Source of the DNA: Mucilaginibacter hurinus
Lineage (GTDB): Bacteria; Bacteroidota; Bacteroidia; Sphingobacteriales; Sphingobacteriaceae
Assembly (NCBI RefSeq): GCF_003324525.1
Contig: NZ_QGDC01000003.1
Location: forward strand, 421,399 to 485,398
DNA: 64,000 bases
Direction: 5' to 3'
Under the pieces are notes generated by a model. That model was given only the letters and a program-made list of their open reading frames with translations. It was not told where the DNA came from and searched no databases. Positions 36,153 to 45,283 of this stretch are shown in pieces. Both the position numbers and the translations under genes were made by a program. How positions within the stretch are numbered: position 1 is the stretch's first letter; every line of letters starts with the position of its first letter.

Positions 36153-38777
36153 TTATAATGTATACCGCAAAGTTATACCAAAAGTGCGTTGGTCTCCCAG
36201 TACGCCGGCGTAATGGCCTGCATTGCCGCCAGCGGGTAATAATTGCTCGAAGTAATTTTTATCGAGTAAATTACGGCTCCATATAAAAGCTGAAATACCA
36301 TAAGGCGCTTTAAAGCCGGCCCGTGCATTTAATAAAACGTAGCCATCAATATTCAAATAAGCTGATGGTGACGGGCTTGATGAGAATGAAGAACGTGCGG
36401 TGCCATCAAGCGCGATAAAGAACTTGGTTACTTTATTAATGTATTTTGCGTCGGTAGCATACTCGCCACCTAATGACCCTGCCCATTTTGATATGCCCGG
36501 CAGGCGGCCGCCTGAAATATCTTTAAATGCTACCTGCTGCTTGGCATCATTTGTTGCGCCAGTTTCTTCAAGCGGAAGTGGTGCATTTGTAAACTTAACA
36601 TATTTGGCATCGGTATACGCCGCAGCGCCGTACAATGAAAAGTTTTGATTTGCGCGGTAATTTACGTCTATTTCAGCCCCCTTAACATTTACCTTATCGG
36701 CGTTGGCTATATAACCGCGGTTTACACCCAGTTCAGGCGACTGTACGTTGGTTTGATAATTTTTAATGTCGGAATTATGTAGGGTAAGGTTCAGTATTAA
36801 ATTATCTAATGGTGTAGTTTTAATACCGGCTTCAAAATGCCTGGTATTTTCAGGCTTTATTACCGCCAGGCTTAAATCTGCTACTGATGCGCCGTTAACT
36901 GTTGTAGTTGGCAAACCTGCCACGTTAACACCCACCGGCTTAAAACTGGTTGAATAGGTAGCAAAAGCGTTTACGCGATTGTTGGGCCTGTACGAAGCAG
37001 TTATAGAGTATGTGAAGTTTTTTTCGTCTGCTGAGGCTACATATTGCTGATTACTGTAAATGCCGCTTTTTATTTTCCGTAACTCCACTGCCCTGCGGCT
37101 TGTATCGGAAGCCGGAATGGCAAGGCCTCCTTTAGCAACGCGATCATAGTTTACGTCTTTATTATCATAATTGAACCGGATACCGGGGAGCAAGTGGAAA
37201 CCTTCAAGGATTTCCCAATCAACACTTGCAAATGCCGCCGCGCTTTGCGATTTGATAGATGCGTTAGTGTATATGCCGTAACCTTCTAACAAGCCAGGAG
37301 TTGCCCAAAGCTCATCATAAGTTAAATCGGTACCCGCAATAGGGCCGGTTGTGCTTTTGGAGAATCGCGCCTGCGCTGCACCCGACTCCTCAGTACCCGT
37401 AATTTTCACTTCCTGGTTTATATAATATAAACCCACTACACCACTTAGCTTCTCAGAAAACTGGCCTGCATAACGTATTTCCTGCGACCAATTTTTATGC
37501 TTAGCCGGGTTTTGTGATTTTTGCAGTACAGGTAAGCCCGTAAAGTCGCGGTCATTTGACGGATCCCAGTTCCAGTAGCGGTATGCGGTAGTTGACGTTA
37601 GTGTACCCGGGCCTAATTTTATGTCGGCATTTAAAGATACGCCGCCAAGCTGGTTGCCTGAACGCCATGGGGTATCGTGGTCAATTATGCGCTCGAACGG
37701 ATTAAGGCTCGGAAGTTTGTAACCCAAATCAGCAGTTATAGCGTCGAACTGGCGGTAAGGAGCCCGTTTGGTTTTTACCACACCGGCCACCACCTGTGCA
37801 TAGCCGTCAGGTTTTTGGTCGCTCGCGTCACCAGATAATAATAACGAAACTTTATCTGAAGGCTTAAAGAGCAACTGGCTACGGAAACCAATATTATTTA
37901 AGGTATTGGTTGCTCTTCCGGTAGCAATGTTTTCAACAAGACCGTTACGCTGCGTACCTGAAAATGAGATGCGTGCAGCAAATTGCTTGCTTAACGGGCC
38001 CGATAAAGAAGCCTTGGCCTGAACGTACCCGAAGTTTCCGAAACTTGTTTCGAAAGTGGCCTGTGGCGTGAAGCTGGGTTTACGTGTAGTAATGCTGATA
38101 GCGCCTGAACTGGTGTTTTTGCCGAATAAGGTGCCCTGCGGACCGCGTAACACTTCAATCCGGTCCACATCGATAAAATCAAAAGTAGCTACAGCTGGAC
38201 GAGCAATGTACACACCATCCACATATACCCCAACACCTGGGTCAAGTCCGTCGTTTGTTAAACCAAACGGTGAGCCTATACCACGTATATTGATGCCTGT
38301 ATTGCGGGGGTTAGACGTATATAGCTGAAGTGTCGGGATCATTTCTTTAACACGGTTTATATTAAACGCTCCTGACTGTTCAATTTGCGTCCCCCCAACT
38401 ACGGTGATCGGAATGGGCACACTCTGAGCTGTTTCTATACGGCGTCTAGAGGTAACCACCACTTCTGAAAGTGAATTATCGTCCGTTAGCTTCACAGCTA
38501 AAGGCGGAACCGGCAACTGGTTAACTATAAACTCTTGCGTACGGTAGCCAACAAAACTAACGCGTACTGTGAAGGGTAGCGTTTGCGGGGCGTTAATGGA
38601 AAAATTGCCGTCAGCATCAGATACCGTACCGCCTTTGGTATCTTTAATAAGTACGGTTGCCCCGGGTACCGGGCTTCCCTCAGTGTTTTTTATACTACCT
38701 GTAATAGTTGTGGTTTGCCCTAACACAGCGCTTGCCCACAACAGCGCCGGTAAAATTAAGAGTAATGATTTTTTCAT
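36153..38777 (-). CDS. TonB-dependent receptor with carboxypeptidase-regulatory-like N-terminus
   Basis: An outer-membrane active transporter. The frame is open 36 codons upstream of my start, but the signal peptide KKSLLLILPALLWASAVLGQ begins at the ATG at 38775-38777, giving 874 residues. After the signal come a regulatory-like domain (ITGSIKNTEGSPVPGATV), a plug (ESAQSVPIPITVVGGTQI; RIEVLRGPQGTLFGKNTSSGAISI), and a 22-strand-type barrel ending GITLRYTL. The sequence resembles iron-complex/siderophore or flavonoid-type receptors ('SVPIPITVV'), but the ligand is not established. A palindrome and a TATATTTG box lie upstream. Confidence 0.92.
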   Translation of the reverse strand: MKKSLLLILPALLWASAVLGQTTTITGSIKNTEGSPVPGATVLIKDTKGGTVSDADGNFSINAPQTLPFTVRVSFVGYRTQEFIVNQLPVPPLAVKLTDDNSLSEVVVTSRRRIETAQSVPIPITVVGGTQIEQSGAFNINRVKEMIPTLQLYTSNPRNTGINIRGIGSPFGLTNDGLDPGVGVYVDGVYIARPAVATFDFIDVDRIEVLRGPQGTLFGKNTSSGAISITTRKPSFTPQATFETSFGNFGYVQAKASLSGPLSKQFAARISFSGTQRNGLVENIATGRATNTLNNIGFRSQLLFKPSDKVSLLLSGDASDQKPDGYAQVVAGVVKTKRAPYRQFDAITADLGYKLPSLNPFERIIDHDTPWRSGNQLGGVSLNADIKLGPGTLTSTTAYRYWNWDPSNDRDFTGLPVLQKSQNPAKHKNWSQEIRYAGQFSEKLSGVVGLYYINQEVKITGTEESGAAQARFSKSTTGPIAGTDLTYDELWATPGLLEGYGIYTNASIKSQSAAAFASVDWEILEGFHLLPGIRFNYDNKDVNYDRVAKGGLAIPASDTSRRAVELRKIKSGIYSNQQYVASADEKNFTYSITASYRPNNRVNAFATYSTSFKPVGVNVAGLPTTTVNGASVADLSLAVIKPENTRHFEAGIKTTPLDNLILNLTLHNSDIKNYQTNVQSPELGVNRGYIANADKVNVKGAEIDVNYRANQNFSLYGAAAYTDAKYVKFTNAPLPLEETGATNDAKQQVAFKDISGGRLPGISKWAGSLGGEYATDAKYINKVTKFFIALDGTARSSFSSSPSPSAYLNIDGYVLLNARAGFKAPYGISAFIWSRNLLDKNYFEQLLPAGGNAGHYAGVLGDQRTFGITLRYTL

Positions 38778-38842
38778 ATATATTGTGTTTGGTGCAAGGT
38801 TATACAGGATGTTGCGCAGTGCAGACGCTAACGATATAGATA

Positions 38843-38857
38843 CCGTTTCTGAAACGG
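38843..38857. promoter_or_regulatory. Perfect palindrome in the TonB receptor leader
   Basis: CCGTTTC-t-GAAACGG is a 7-bp inverted repeat with a single central base, in the segment upstream of the chosen start of the receptor gene. It could be a hairpin in the leader mRNA or a DNA-binding site. Confidence 0.4.
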
Positions 38858-39048
38858 CATGGTTATGCTGTTGATAAAAGTTCATTAAGAATGGTGGTTA
38901 TACTTGTTATTAAATGTTGTTAGTTGATGAAGGCGGCATTCAACAACAGCAACACATGTAACCGGCTGGCTGATCGTTTAAAAGGATGTAATGAATTATA
39001 GAGCCTGGTAACTGTTTCATTTTATTTAACGTTCCGATTATTATGATG

Positions 39049-39070
39049 CAAATATATACAAATATGTATA
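39049..39070 (-). promoter_or_regulatory. Possible TonB receptor promoter with flanking inverted repeat
   Basis: TATATTTG on the minus strand (39049-39056) matches the -7 consensus. TATACA-aata-TGTATA (39055-39070) is an inverted repeat directly upstream. A clear -33 TTG is missing. If used, the leader would be about 270 bases to the preferred ATG. Confidence 0.35.
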
Positions 39071-39189
39071 AAGTCTATAGATTTAGTAGTTTTTTTGAAA
39101 ATATTTATTCTCTTTATATACCGGTGGCTTTAATTACTTGTGTAACAAAATGATTATTTGCTGGTCAAATGGTTATTAACTTTTTAATT

Positions 39190-40296
39190 ATGAAGTGGAA
39201 TATCCTGTCGCGAAACAAAAAAAAACAGACAGATACAGCAAAGAAAAGTAAAACACGGGAGTGGCTTGATGCCATCGTGTTCGCTGTTATCGTTTCAACA
39301 TTGGTACGCGGACTCTTATTTTCTGCCTACGCTATACCATCCAGTTCTATGGAAGGCACACAAATGACGGGCGACTATCTATTTGTAAGCAAATTAAATT
39401 ATGGTGCCCGCATGCCCATTACACCTATATCAATTCCTTTTTTAGAATCGCACATTAACTGGGGTAGTGATATAAAAACTTATTGGGACGGCATTAAACT
39501 GCCTTATTTTCGGCTTCCGGGCCTAGGCACTGTAAAAAACGGAGATATCGTTGTATTTAATTACCCAGGTGGTGTTTTAAAAGATCCGGTTGATATGCGT
39601 GTACATTACATAAAACGCTGCCTCGGTGTACCTGGCGATGTCCTCGAAATACGGGACACCCGTGTTATTGTGAATGGTAAAGAGATGAAGAATGCGCCCA
39701 AAGCGCAAACATCATATTACGTTACCACCAATGGTATAGCTTTTAATCCGAAACTGTTGGATGATTTAGATATTGAAGTTCGTGGACAATACAGTAATGA
39801 AGGTTTTGTAATGATCATTCCCGCTTCAAGTTATGCTGAACTTAAAAATCAGTCTAATATAACTTCCATAAAGCCGGTGATCGAGCCACGCGGTTTGCAA
39901 GATCAGTCAGTATACCCCCAAAGTGACCTGTTTAATTGGAACCAGGATAATTATGGGCCGATTACCGTTCCACGGAAGGGTTGGACCATTGCACTTAATG
40001 ATTCAACAATAGCCCTTTATGGCAAAGTTATACAGCAATTTGAAAATAATAAACTGGAACATGCAGACGGTCGGTATTACATAAATAATAAAATAGCGTC
40101 TACCTATACGTTTAAAATGAACTATTACTGGATGATGGGTGATAACCGGCATAACTCAGAAGATTCACGCTACTGGGGCTTTGTACCGGAAGACCATGTT
40201 GTAGGCAAGCCCATGTTTACTTTTATGAGTATCGACAGCACTAAAACCATATTTAATAAAGTGCGGTGGAACCGGGTTCTGCGTGGTATACAATAA
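39190..40296 (+). CDS. lepB: Signal peptidase I
   Basis: Membrane serine peptidase that removes signal peptides from exported proteins. From the ATG at 39190 (368 residues; an ATG at 39169 is also in frame) there is one N-terminal membrane helix. Box B follows as AIPSSSMEGT with catalytic Ser53. The lysine box is MRVHYIKRCLGVPGD, and box E is MGDNRHNSEDSRYWGFVPEDHVVGK. An insert of ~120 residues between the lysine box and box E makes it longer than E. coli LepB, as usual in Bacteroidota. Confidence 0.95.
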   Translation: MKWNILSRNKKKQTDTAKKSKTREWLDAIVFAVIVSTLVRGLLFSAYAIPSSSMEGTQMTGDYLFVSKLNYGARMPITPISIPFLESHINWGSDIKTYWDGIKLPYFRLPGLGTVKNGDIVVFNYPGGVLKDPVDMRVHYIKRCLGVPGDVLEIRDTRVIVNGKEMKNAPKAQTSYYVTTNGIAFNPKLLDDLDIEVRGQYSNEGFVMIIPASSYAELKNQSNITSIKPVIEPRGLQDQSVYPQSDLFNWNQDNYGPITVPRKGWTIALNDSTIALYGKVIQQFENNKLEHADGRYYINNKIASTYTFKMNYYWMMGDNRHNSEDSRYWGFVPEDHVVGKPMFTFMSIDSTKTIFNKVRWNRVLRGIQ

Positions 40297-40366
40297 CTTT
40301 AATTTATATAATTATTTGGTACAGAGCATCATAACAGTTAAGTTTATTTGATTAAACACATCCGTT

Positions 40367-41653
40367 ATGCGCCTTATCAAAGCAACAGTACTGTTAGCAA
40401 TAACATTGGCTGTAACATCATGTAAAAAAGACCCGTTTGCAACAAAAGGTAGTGGTGAAGTAAAAAGGAACAACTTAACTGTACATGTTTCAGATACATG
40501 CACCAGCCCGGTAATATTATGGGAAAAGGCTACTATAAATACGAGTGCAGCTAATGTAGCCTCGGCGAGCTCAGCAACCATTGATAGAAATAACAATCTA
40601 TATGTTGCCGGCATATTCAGAGGTACAGTAGATATTGACCCCGGTCCGGGCATTTTTAACTTAACCGGCAAAGGTGCATATGTACAAAAACTTGATGTAA
40701 ATGGTAAGTTTATCGGCGCGAGGCAAGTTCCGCTTGACTATGAAGATTATAATATACCGCTGCTATACTATGAAAAAGGATTTACCGACGTAGATGTGGA
40801 CGCAGGCGGCAATGTAATACTTACTACATTCGCCAAAGGGCTGGTGAATATTTACAAGGCCGGCAGCAGTGGCAACCAAATATTTCAATTAACCCTACGC
40901 AGTGCAGGCGAATCACCTGTTCAAACGGCTGTTGATTCAAAGGGGGACCTGATTATCATAGGCAGCTATGGTGGTCCTGATAAAGAGCGATTCGATATTG
41001 ATCCGGGTACCGGCGTGTATAACACTCCGGCAAGCGGAAGCGGGATTTATGTCCTTAAATTAAATTCCGGGGGCAAATTCCAATACGCACGGTTTTATAC
41101 AGACCTTACCAGGATATGGGACTTAAAAATAGATAAAGCAGATAACTTATATGCTGTGGGGTTAGCGTATGAAAATAACAAGGGCATTTATCATAGCTTT
41201 ATTAAAGCCGACAGAAAAGGCAACATATTGCTTAACAAGTTCAGCCCCTCTGATAATTTATATACACCGGTATCTGTTGATAACAGCGGCAACATATTTA
41301 TGGGTATTGAAAGCGTACCCAAAAAGTATAACGCCCAGGGCAACCTACTGTGGGCCACAAATTTTACGTATGACGATGTAGCATTGTGGATACATGCCTT
41401 TAGTGGTGATAACAAAGGGAATATGTATGTGGCTACTGGTACTTACTGGGATAATGACGAAAGTGTTTTTATCAAATATAACGACAAGGGGCAGGAATTA
41501 TGGAGGGGAGCAATACCTGGTGTTACCGACGCGCTAAGAGACCCCATGTTTATTGTGCCCGATTCGCAAGACAATATTATACTGGTGATTAGCGGAAGCC
41601 CACCAGGGGGCGGTGGTGCCACACGCATTATAAAATACCAGGCTTGCCGGTAA
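40367..41653 (+). CDS. Lipoprotein with beta-propeller (SBBP-like) repeats
   Basis: A 428-residue predicted surface lipoprotein (lipobox AVTSC, Cys19). The body consists of repeats of the pattern 'D..GN.Y..G....VD.DPG.G......G....F..KL...G.F', for example VDIDPGPGIFNL and FDIDPGTGVYNT. This indicates a beta-propeller of the SBBP/Kelch-like kind. The function is unknown; such proteins often bind glycans or proteins outside the cell. It lies 39 bases ahead of a second propeller lipoprotein, likely one operon. Confidence 0.78.
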   Translation: MRLIKATVLLAITLAVTSCKKDPFATKGSGEVKRNNLTVHVSDTCTSPVILWEKATINTSAANVASASSATIDRNNNLYVAGIFRGTVDIDPGPGIFNLTGKGAYVQKLDVNGKFIGARQVPLDYEDYNIPLLYYEKGFTDVDVDAGGNVILTTFAKGLVNIYKAGSSGNQIFQLTLRSAGESPVQTAVDSKGDLIIIGSYGGPDKERFDIDPGTGVYNTPASGSGIYVLKLNSGGKFQYARFYTDLTRIWDLKIDKADNLYAVGLAYENNKGIYHSFIKADRKGNILLNKFSPSDNLYTPVSVDNSGNIFMGIESVPKKYNAQGNLLWATNFTYDDVALWIHAFSGDNKGNMYVATGTYWDNDESVFIKYNDKGQELWRGAIPGVTDALRDPMFIVPDSQDNIILVISGSPPGGGGATRIIKYQACR

Positions 41654-41692
41654 ATTTGTATCGTACATAACAAGTTATACGTATAGCTTGTT

Positions 41693-42898
41693 ATGAACAT
41701 ACTTATTCGCACAATCGGCATTTATATTATTTTAACCATCCTTGTCGGCTGCAAAAAGGATACCGGCATTAGTAAGGTTGCAGAGGCAGGTATGACCTAT
41801 AATAACGCGTTGCCAAAGCCTGTCATCACGGCTATCTCACCATCTAAGGGGACTATATATGGTGCTGTAAAAATTACGGGTAGCGGGTTCAGCACCGTTG
41901 TAAATGGAAATATTGTACGTTTTAATGGCATCCCGGCAACGGTAAATTCATTTACGTCAACAGAAATTGTGGCCACAGTGCCGGCTAATGCAAGCACAGG
42001 AAATATCACCGTACTTAGCAACGATTTTACCGCTACATCGCCCGCTCCCTTCAAAATTTTAAAGTATGTGCCCAACGGAAAACTAGCTATAAACCTGGAT
42101 GGCCTTACTGAAGTCGCGATCAGCAAAACCGGAGTTATTTATGGTGTTATAAAACGTGCAGATAAGTTTGCCCAGATAATCAAGTACACTAACGGCGCAT
42201 CAACTGTTATTTTTAACAATGCACCTGAATTTAAAGATCAGTTAAATTATTTTGAGCATGAATATAAGGGCCTGTTAGTTAGCCAGGCCGGCGAAGTATA
42301 TTTTGCTTCCAATTATATAAATAACCGTTCGGTTAACGGGACCATTACCCGCACGGTGCTGCAATCACATATCGTAAAAATAAACACTGCCGGACAAGCG
42401 AGCCTGGTAGCCGGCGCGGATGCTGGAGCCGTTGATGGTAACGGCGCTAATGCCCGTTTCAGGAATATTGAAGCCATGGCAATGGATGCCGCCGGAAATA
42501 TCTATGTATCTGACTTCGGCAATTCAAGGCTGCGGAAAGTCACGCCGTCTGCAGATGTTACCACGCTTCCTGCCGCTGTGAAGATAAAACGCCTGGCTAT
42601 ATCTGCCGGCGGCGATCTGTATTTTCATGACAACAATAAGGTTTATAGCGTAAATGCTGCAACACGCCGCGTATCAGTTATAGCCGGGCCATATGCCAAT
42701 GGCTTGGGCAACATGCTTTTTGATGCCGAAGGAAATTTATTGGTAAATCAGCGTACAAGTATCCTGGTTATAAATAAAGCGAATTTTGGGAGTGAGGTTA
42801 AGCTACCAGCCATCACATTTGCTATCGCTGTTGATGCGGACAGAAAGCTGCTTACTTTTACTTCAAAAGGCGTAACCAGATATGCTTTAACAGAATAA
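41693..42898 (+). CDS. Lipoprotein with IPT/TIG domain and NHL-like propeller
   Basis: The 401 residues have a lipobox LVGC (Cys20). An IPT/TIG immunoglobulin-like domain follows (about 38-125: PVITAISPSKGTIYGAVKITG, with FNGIPATVNSFTSTEIVATVP). NHL-type propeller blades come next, e.g. NGANARFRNIEAMAMDAAGN then IYVSDFGNSRLRKVTP. This domain order is common in Bacteroidota surface lipoproteins of unknown ligand. Its stop codon abuts the convergent xth stop codon with no base between. Confidence 0.82.
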   Translation: MNILIRTIGIYIILTILVGCKKDTGISKVAEAGMTYNNALPKPVITAISPSKGTIYGAVKITGSGFSTVVNGNIVRFNGIPATVNSFTSTEIVATVPANASTGNITVLSNDFTATSPAPFKILKYVPNGKLAINLDGLTEVAISKTGVIYGVIKRADKFAQIIKYTNGASTVIFNNAPEFKDQLNYFEHEYKGLLVSQAGEVYFASNYINNRSVNGTITRTVLQSHIVKINTAGQASLVAGADAGAVDGNGANARFRNIEAMAMDAAGNIYVSDFGNSRLRKVTPSADVTTLPAAVKIKRLAISAGGDLYFHDNNKVYSVNAATRRVSVIAGPYANGLGNMLFDAEGNLLVNQRTSILVINKANFGSEVKLPAITFAIAVDADRKLLTFTSKGVTRYALTE

Positions 42899-43666
42899 CT
42901 AAAACTGTAAATCCAGCAGTACCGGACAATGGTCTGAGTGGCGGGCTTCGGGTAAGATTGCCGCCCGGCATATGTTTTTCTCAAGCGCCGACGTTGCCAT
43001 ATTATAATCGATGCGCCAGCCCAGGTTTTTGGCGCGCGCGTTTGCTCTGAAACTCCACCACGTATAATTATGTGGTTCAGGGTTTACATGCCTGAAGGTG
43101 TCAATAAAACCACTGTTAACAAAGTTTTCCATCCATTCTCGTTCAGCCGGTAAAAACCCGGATGAGTTAGCATTTGATTTTGGGTTATGAATATCAATGG
43201 CCTTATGGCAGATATTGTAGTCGCCGGATACCACCAGCTTAGGGCAAGTTTGTTTTACCTGGTTTAAATAAGCGCCAAATTCCTCTAAAAACCTGAACTT
43301 AAAACCCTGCCGCTCATCGCCGCTTGAACCTGACGGAAAATACACACTCATTACTGAAACGTCATCAAAGTCTACACGTATGTTCCGGCCTTCACGGTCA
43401 TAGTCGGTTATGCCGCAGCCGTATTCTACATGCTTTGGTGTTTGTTTTGTAAAAATGGCGGTGCCACTGTACCCCTTTTTTTCTGCCGGATACCAATAAT
43501 GCTGGTAGCCCATTTCTTCAACAAGAAGCAAGTCAGTAAGTAGATCGGGCGTGGCCTTAATTTCCTGCAGGCAAACTACATCAGCATTGGTGGCTTGCAG
43601 CCATTCCAGCCAGTTCTTGCTCATTGCCGACCGTATACCATTTACATTATAAGTGATAATTTTCAT
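42899..43666 (-). CDS. xth: Exodeoxyribonuclease III / AP endonuclease
   Basis: Repair nuclease that cleaves 5' of abasic sites. The 255 residues show the endonuclease-exonuclease-phosphatase fold: YNVNGIRSA at the start, LQEIKA with the metal-binding Glu, SGDYNICHKAIDIHNP, WRIDYNM, and SDHCPVLLDL with the catalytic His. The length is normal. Other names used for this family are xthA and exoA. It is the last gene of a leftward group (small hypothetical, cyclophilin, xth). Confidence 0.95.
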   Translation of the reverse strand: MKIITYNVNGIRSAMSKNWLEWLQATNADVVCLQEIKATPDLLTDLLLVEEMGYQHYWYPAEKKGYSGTAIFTKQTPKHVEYGCGITDYDREGRNIRVDFDDVSVMSVYFPSGSSGDERQGFKFRFLEEFGAYLNQVKQTCPKLVVSGDYNICHKAIDIHNPKSNANSSGFLPAEREWMENFVNSGFIDTFRHVNPEPHNYTWWSFRANARAKNLGWRIDYNMATSALEKNICRAAILPEARHSDHCPVLLDLQF

Positions 43667-43737
43667 AAAAATTAGCGCTAAAAAACCGATGCTGTATGCT
43701 GTAATATAGGATGATTAAATAACGGGGTAACACATTA

Positions 43738-44451
43738 TTAAAGCTGCCCTAAAAAGTGTGGGGGATAAATTTTATCCAGTTGTTCACATTCCTTCTTAGT
43801 GAGCAACTCCACGGTCATCGGTACATCCTTCTCAGGCCGGTCATTAGCCCCTGTTTTTACGGCGGCTATGCGCTCTACCATATCTATGCCTATCACTATT
43901 TCGCCAAACACCGTATAATTTAAATCCAGATGCGGCACCCCGCCCACTGATTTGTAGTAATCACGTTGCGACACCGGTATTTTCCGTCCCTTAAGGCGTG
44001 TTTGCTCAAGCCGGTCAAGTTCTTCATCGGTAAACCGTTTTCCTTGAACAAGGTAAAATTGCGACCCGCTTGATGATTTTGCAGGTTTGTCATCCCGTGC
44101 GGCAGCTATTACTCCGCGTTTATGAAAAAGGCTGTCTTTAAACTCTGCCGGAACATCGTTACCAATCGAATTTTCGCCAAGTGCCTGTCCGGGTTTAGCG
44201 CTTTTGGAATCAGGATCGCCGCCCTGTATCATAAAGTCATGTATTACACGATGAAATAGCGTGCCATTTAGTGATCCCTCCCTGGCCAGCTTTACAAAAT
44301 TATCCCGGTGTAACGGGGTTTCGTTATATAACCGTACAATACAGATACCATAAGCGGTTTTAATGCGGACGTATTGATTTTTGGGGCCTTTGGCAAACGC
44401 CGACGTGCTTACCACTAACGCCAGGCAAATTGCAGGTATCAGTTTAAACAT
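43738..44451 (-). CDS. Peptidyl-prolyl cis-trans isomerase, cyclophilin type, exported
   Basis: Protein-folding enzyme outside the cytoplasm. The frame is open 18 codons further, but the signal peptide FKLIPAICLALVVSTSAFA begins at the ATG at 44449-44451, giving 237 residues. The cyclophilin domain shows GTLFHRVIHDFMIQGGDPD, SSGSQFYLVQGKRFTDEEL and a late YTVFGEIVIGIDMVERIA. A loop between them (RLKGRKIPVSQRDYYK) is longer than in short cyclophilins. It sits 16 bases after the preceding small gene. Confidence 0.93.
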   Translation of the reverse strand: MFKLIPAICLALVVSTSAFAKGPKNQYVRIKTAYGICIVRLYNETPLHRDNFVKLAREGSLNGTLFHRVIHDFMIQGGDPDSKSAKPGQALGENSIGNDVPAEFKDSLFHKRGVIAAARDDKPAKSSSGSQFYLVQGKRFTDEELDRLEQTRLKGRKIPVSQRDYYKSVGGVPHLDLNYTVFGEIVIGIDMVERIAAVKTGANDRPEKDVPMTVELLTKKECEQLDKIYPPHFLGQL

Positions 44452-44467
44452 AATATTTAATGATAAA

Positions 44468-44821
44468 TTACGAATCAGGCGACAATGTTTCATCAAAATA
44501 ATCAACTATTAATGATTTTATAAGCATTTCCTGCTCCAGCAATGTGTAGCTGGGGATAGGCTTTACCAACCGCCAGTGCGGCCAGCCATCCTGGTCAAGT
44601 CCTTCCAGCTCATAAAACCCCATTTTGCTAAACAGCTTGCAATTAGCAATATGCATAAGTTCTTCTTTCTGTCGCTTGCTAAACTTTTTGGGGCCATGTC
44701 CAAGTTCCTGTACGCCTATTAAAAACAGTAATACTTTAACGTCAGGTACATCACTGTCAAATTCGTGAGCTATACGCTGCTGCAATTCACTCCATCGCTT
44801 GTTTACTTCAGAAGGCTTCAT
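44468..44821 (-). CDS. Conserved-looking small hypothetical protein
   Basis: A soluble-looking protein of 117 residues from the ATG at 44819-44821 (an ATG three codons upstream is also possible). Typical segments are RWSELQQRIAHEFDSDVPDV, QELGHGPKKFSKRQKEELMH and DGWPHWRLVKPIP. I do not recognise a named domain. It may begin almost leaderless: a TATATTTG box (minus strand 44828-44835) ends seven bases before this ATG, which also argues against the upstream ATG. It is probably cotranscribed with the cyclophilin and xth. Confidence 0.65.
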   Translation of the reverse strand: MKPSEVNKRWSELQQRIAHEFDSDVPDVKVLLFLIGVQELGHGPKKFSKRQKEELMHIANCKLFSKMGFYELEGLDQDGWPHWRLVKPIPSYTLLEQEMLIKSLIVDYFDETLSPDS

Positions 44822-44827
44822 GTCCTG

Positions 44828-44835
44828 CAAATATA
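44828..44835 (-). promoter_or_regulatory. Putative -7 box of the small hypothetical gene
   Basis: TATATTTG on the minus strand is an exact TAnnTTTG match. The start site would fall at or near the ATG at 44819-44821. I see no TTG with correct spacing. Confidence 0.35.
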
Positions 44836-44886
44836 CATTTCACAATATTGTTACCGTTAACACACATTTTGTTTATTTTTACAAAT

Positions 44887-44894
44887 TACTTTTG
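44887..44894 (+). promoter_or_regulatory. Putative -7 box of the His-rich exported protein gene
   Basis: TACTTTTG matches TAnnTTTG and lies 15 bases before the ATG at 44910. A TTTTG at 44867-44871 is only 15 bases upstream of it, which is short for this promoter class. Confidence 0.4.
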
Positions 44895-44909
44895 CGGTAT
44901 AAGGGTATC

Positions 44910-45236
44910 ATGAACACGTCGCGTTACAAATTGCTGGCCGCCTGGCTTTTACTGTTCTGCTTTATAGCAGGGCAGGCAATGGTTTACGCCCATAAACATC
45001 ATATTTTAAAATATGCCGATGCGCATCACCCCGATAGCGAAGCGCGTGACTTTACCGAAAAATGCAAGCTTTGCGACGTGATGCATCACAGTGATATAGC
45101 AATCACCCAAAATGAAGGTTTGGCGGCAAACCTGCCTGTAGTTTTATTCGCGCACCCGCAAGTTGCTTTCAATTTTACTTCTTTAGGTCTTATCCTTTCC
45201 GATGGACTTTCGCCTCCCTGTTTCATAAACTCATAA
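44910..45236 (+). CDS. Small His-rich exported protein, possible metal handling
   Basis: The 108-residue product (ATG at 44910; upstream extension unlikely) has a signal peptide (LLAAWLLLFCFIAGQAMVYA). It is followed by a His-rich stretch (HKHHILKYADAHHPD) and a Cys pair with His neighbours (KCKLCDVMHH, Cys52/Cys55). These groups suggest metal binding, by inference only. It lies 47 bases before a TonB-dependent receptor gene in the same direction, a likely operon. I know no named family for it with certainty. Confidence 0.7.
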   Translation: MNTSRYKLLAAWLLLFCFIAGQAMVYAHKHHILKYADAHHPDSEARDFTEKCKLCDVMHHSDIAITQNEGLAANLPVVLFAHPQVAFNFTSLGLILSDGLSPPCFINS

Positions 45237-45283
45237 AAACCTGATCCTGCGCAATTCGCAGCTTATTTACTTTTTTGATTTTA

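Noticed and set aside
38778..38885. 36-codon N-terminal extension of the TonB receptor
   Set aside because: The signal peptide begins only at the ATG at 38777; the extension is probably leader.
38778..39056. Riboswitch in the TonB receptor leader
   Set aside because: I looked for cobalamin and TPP-type core motifs and found none; only a simple palindrome is present.
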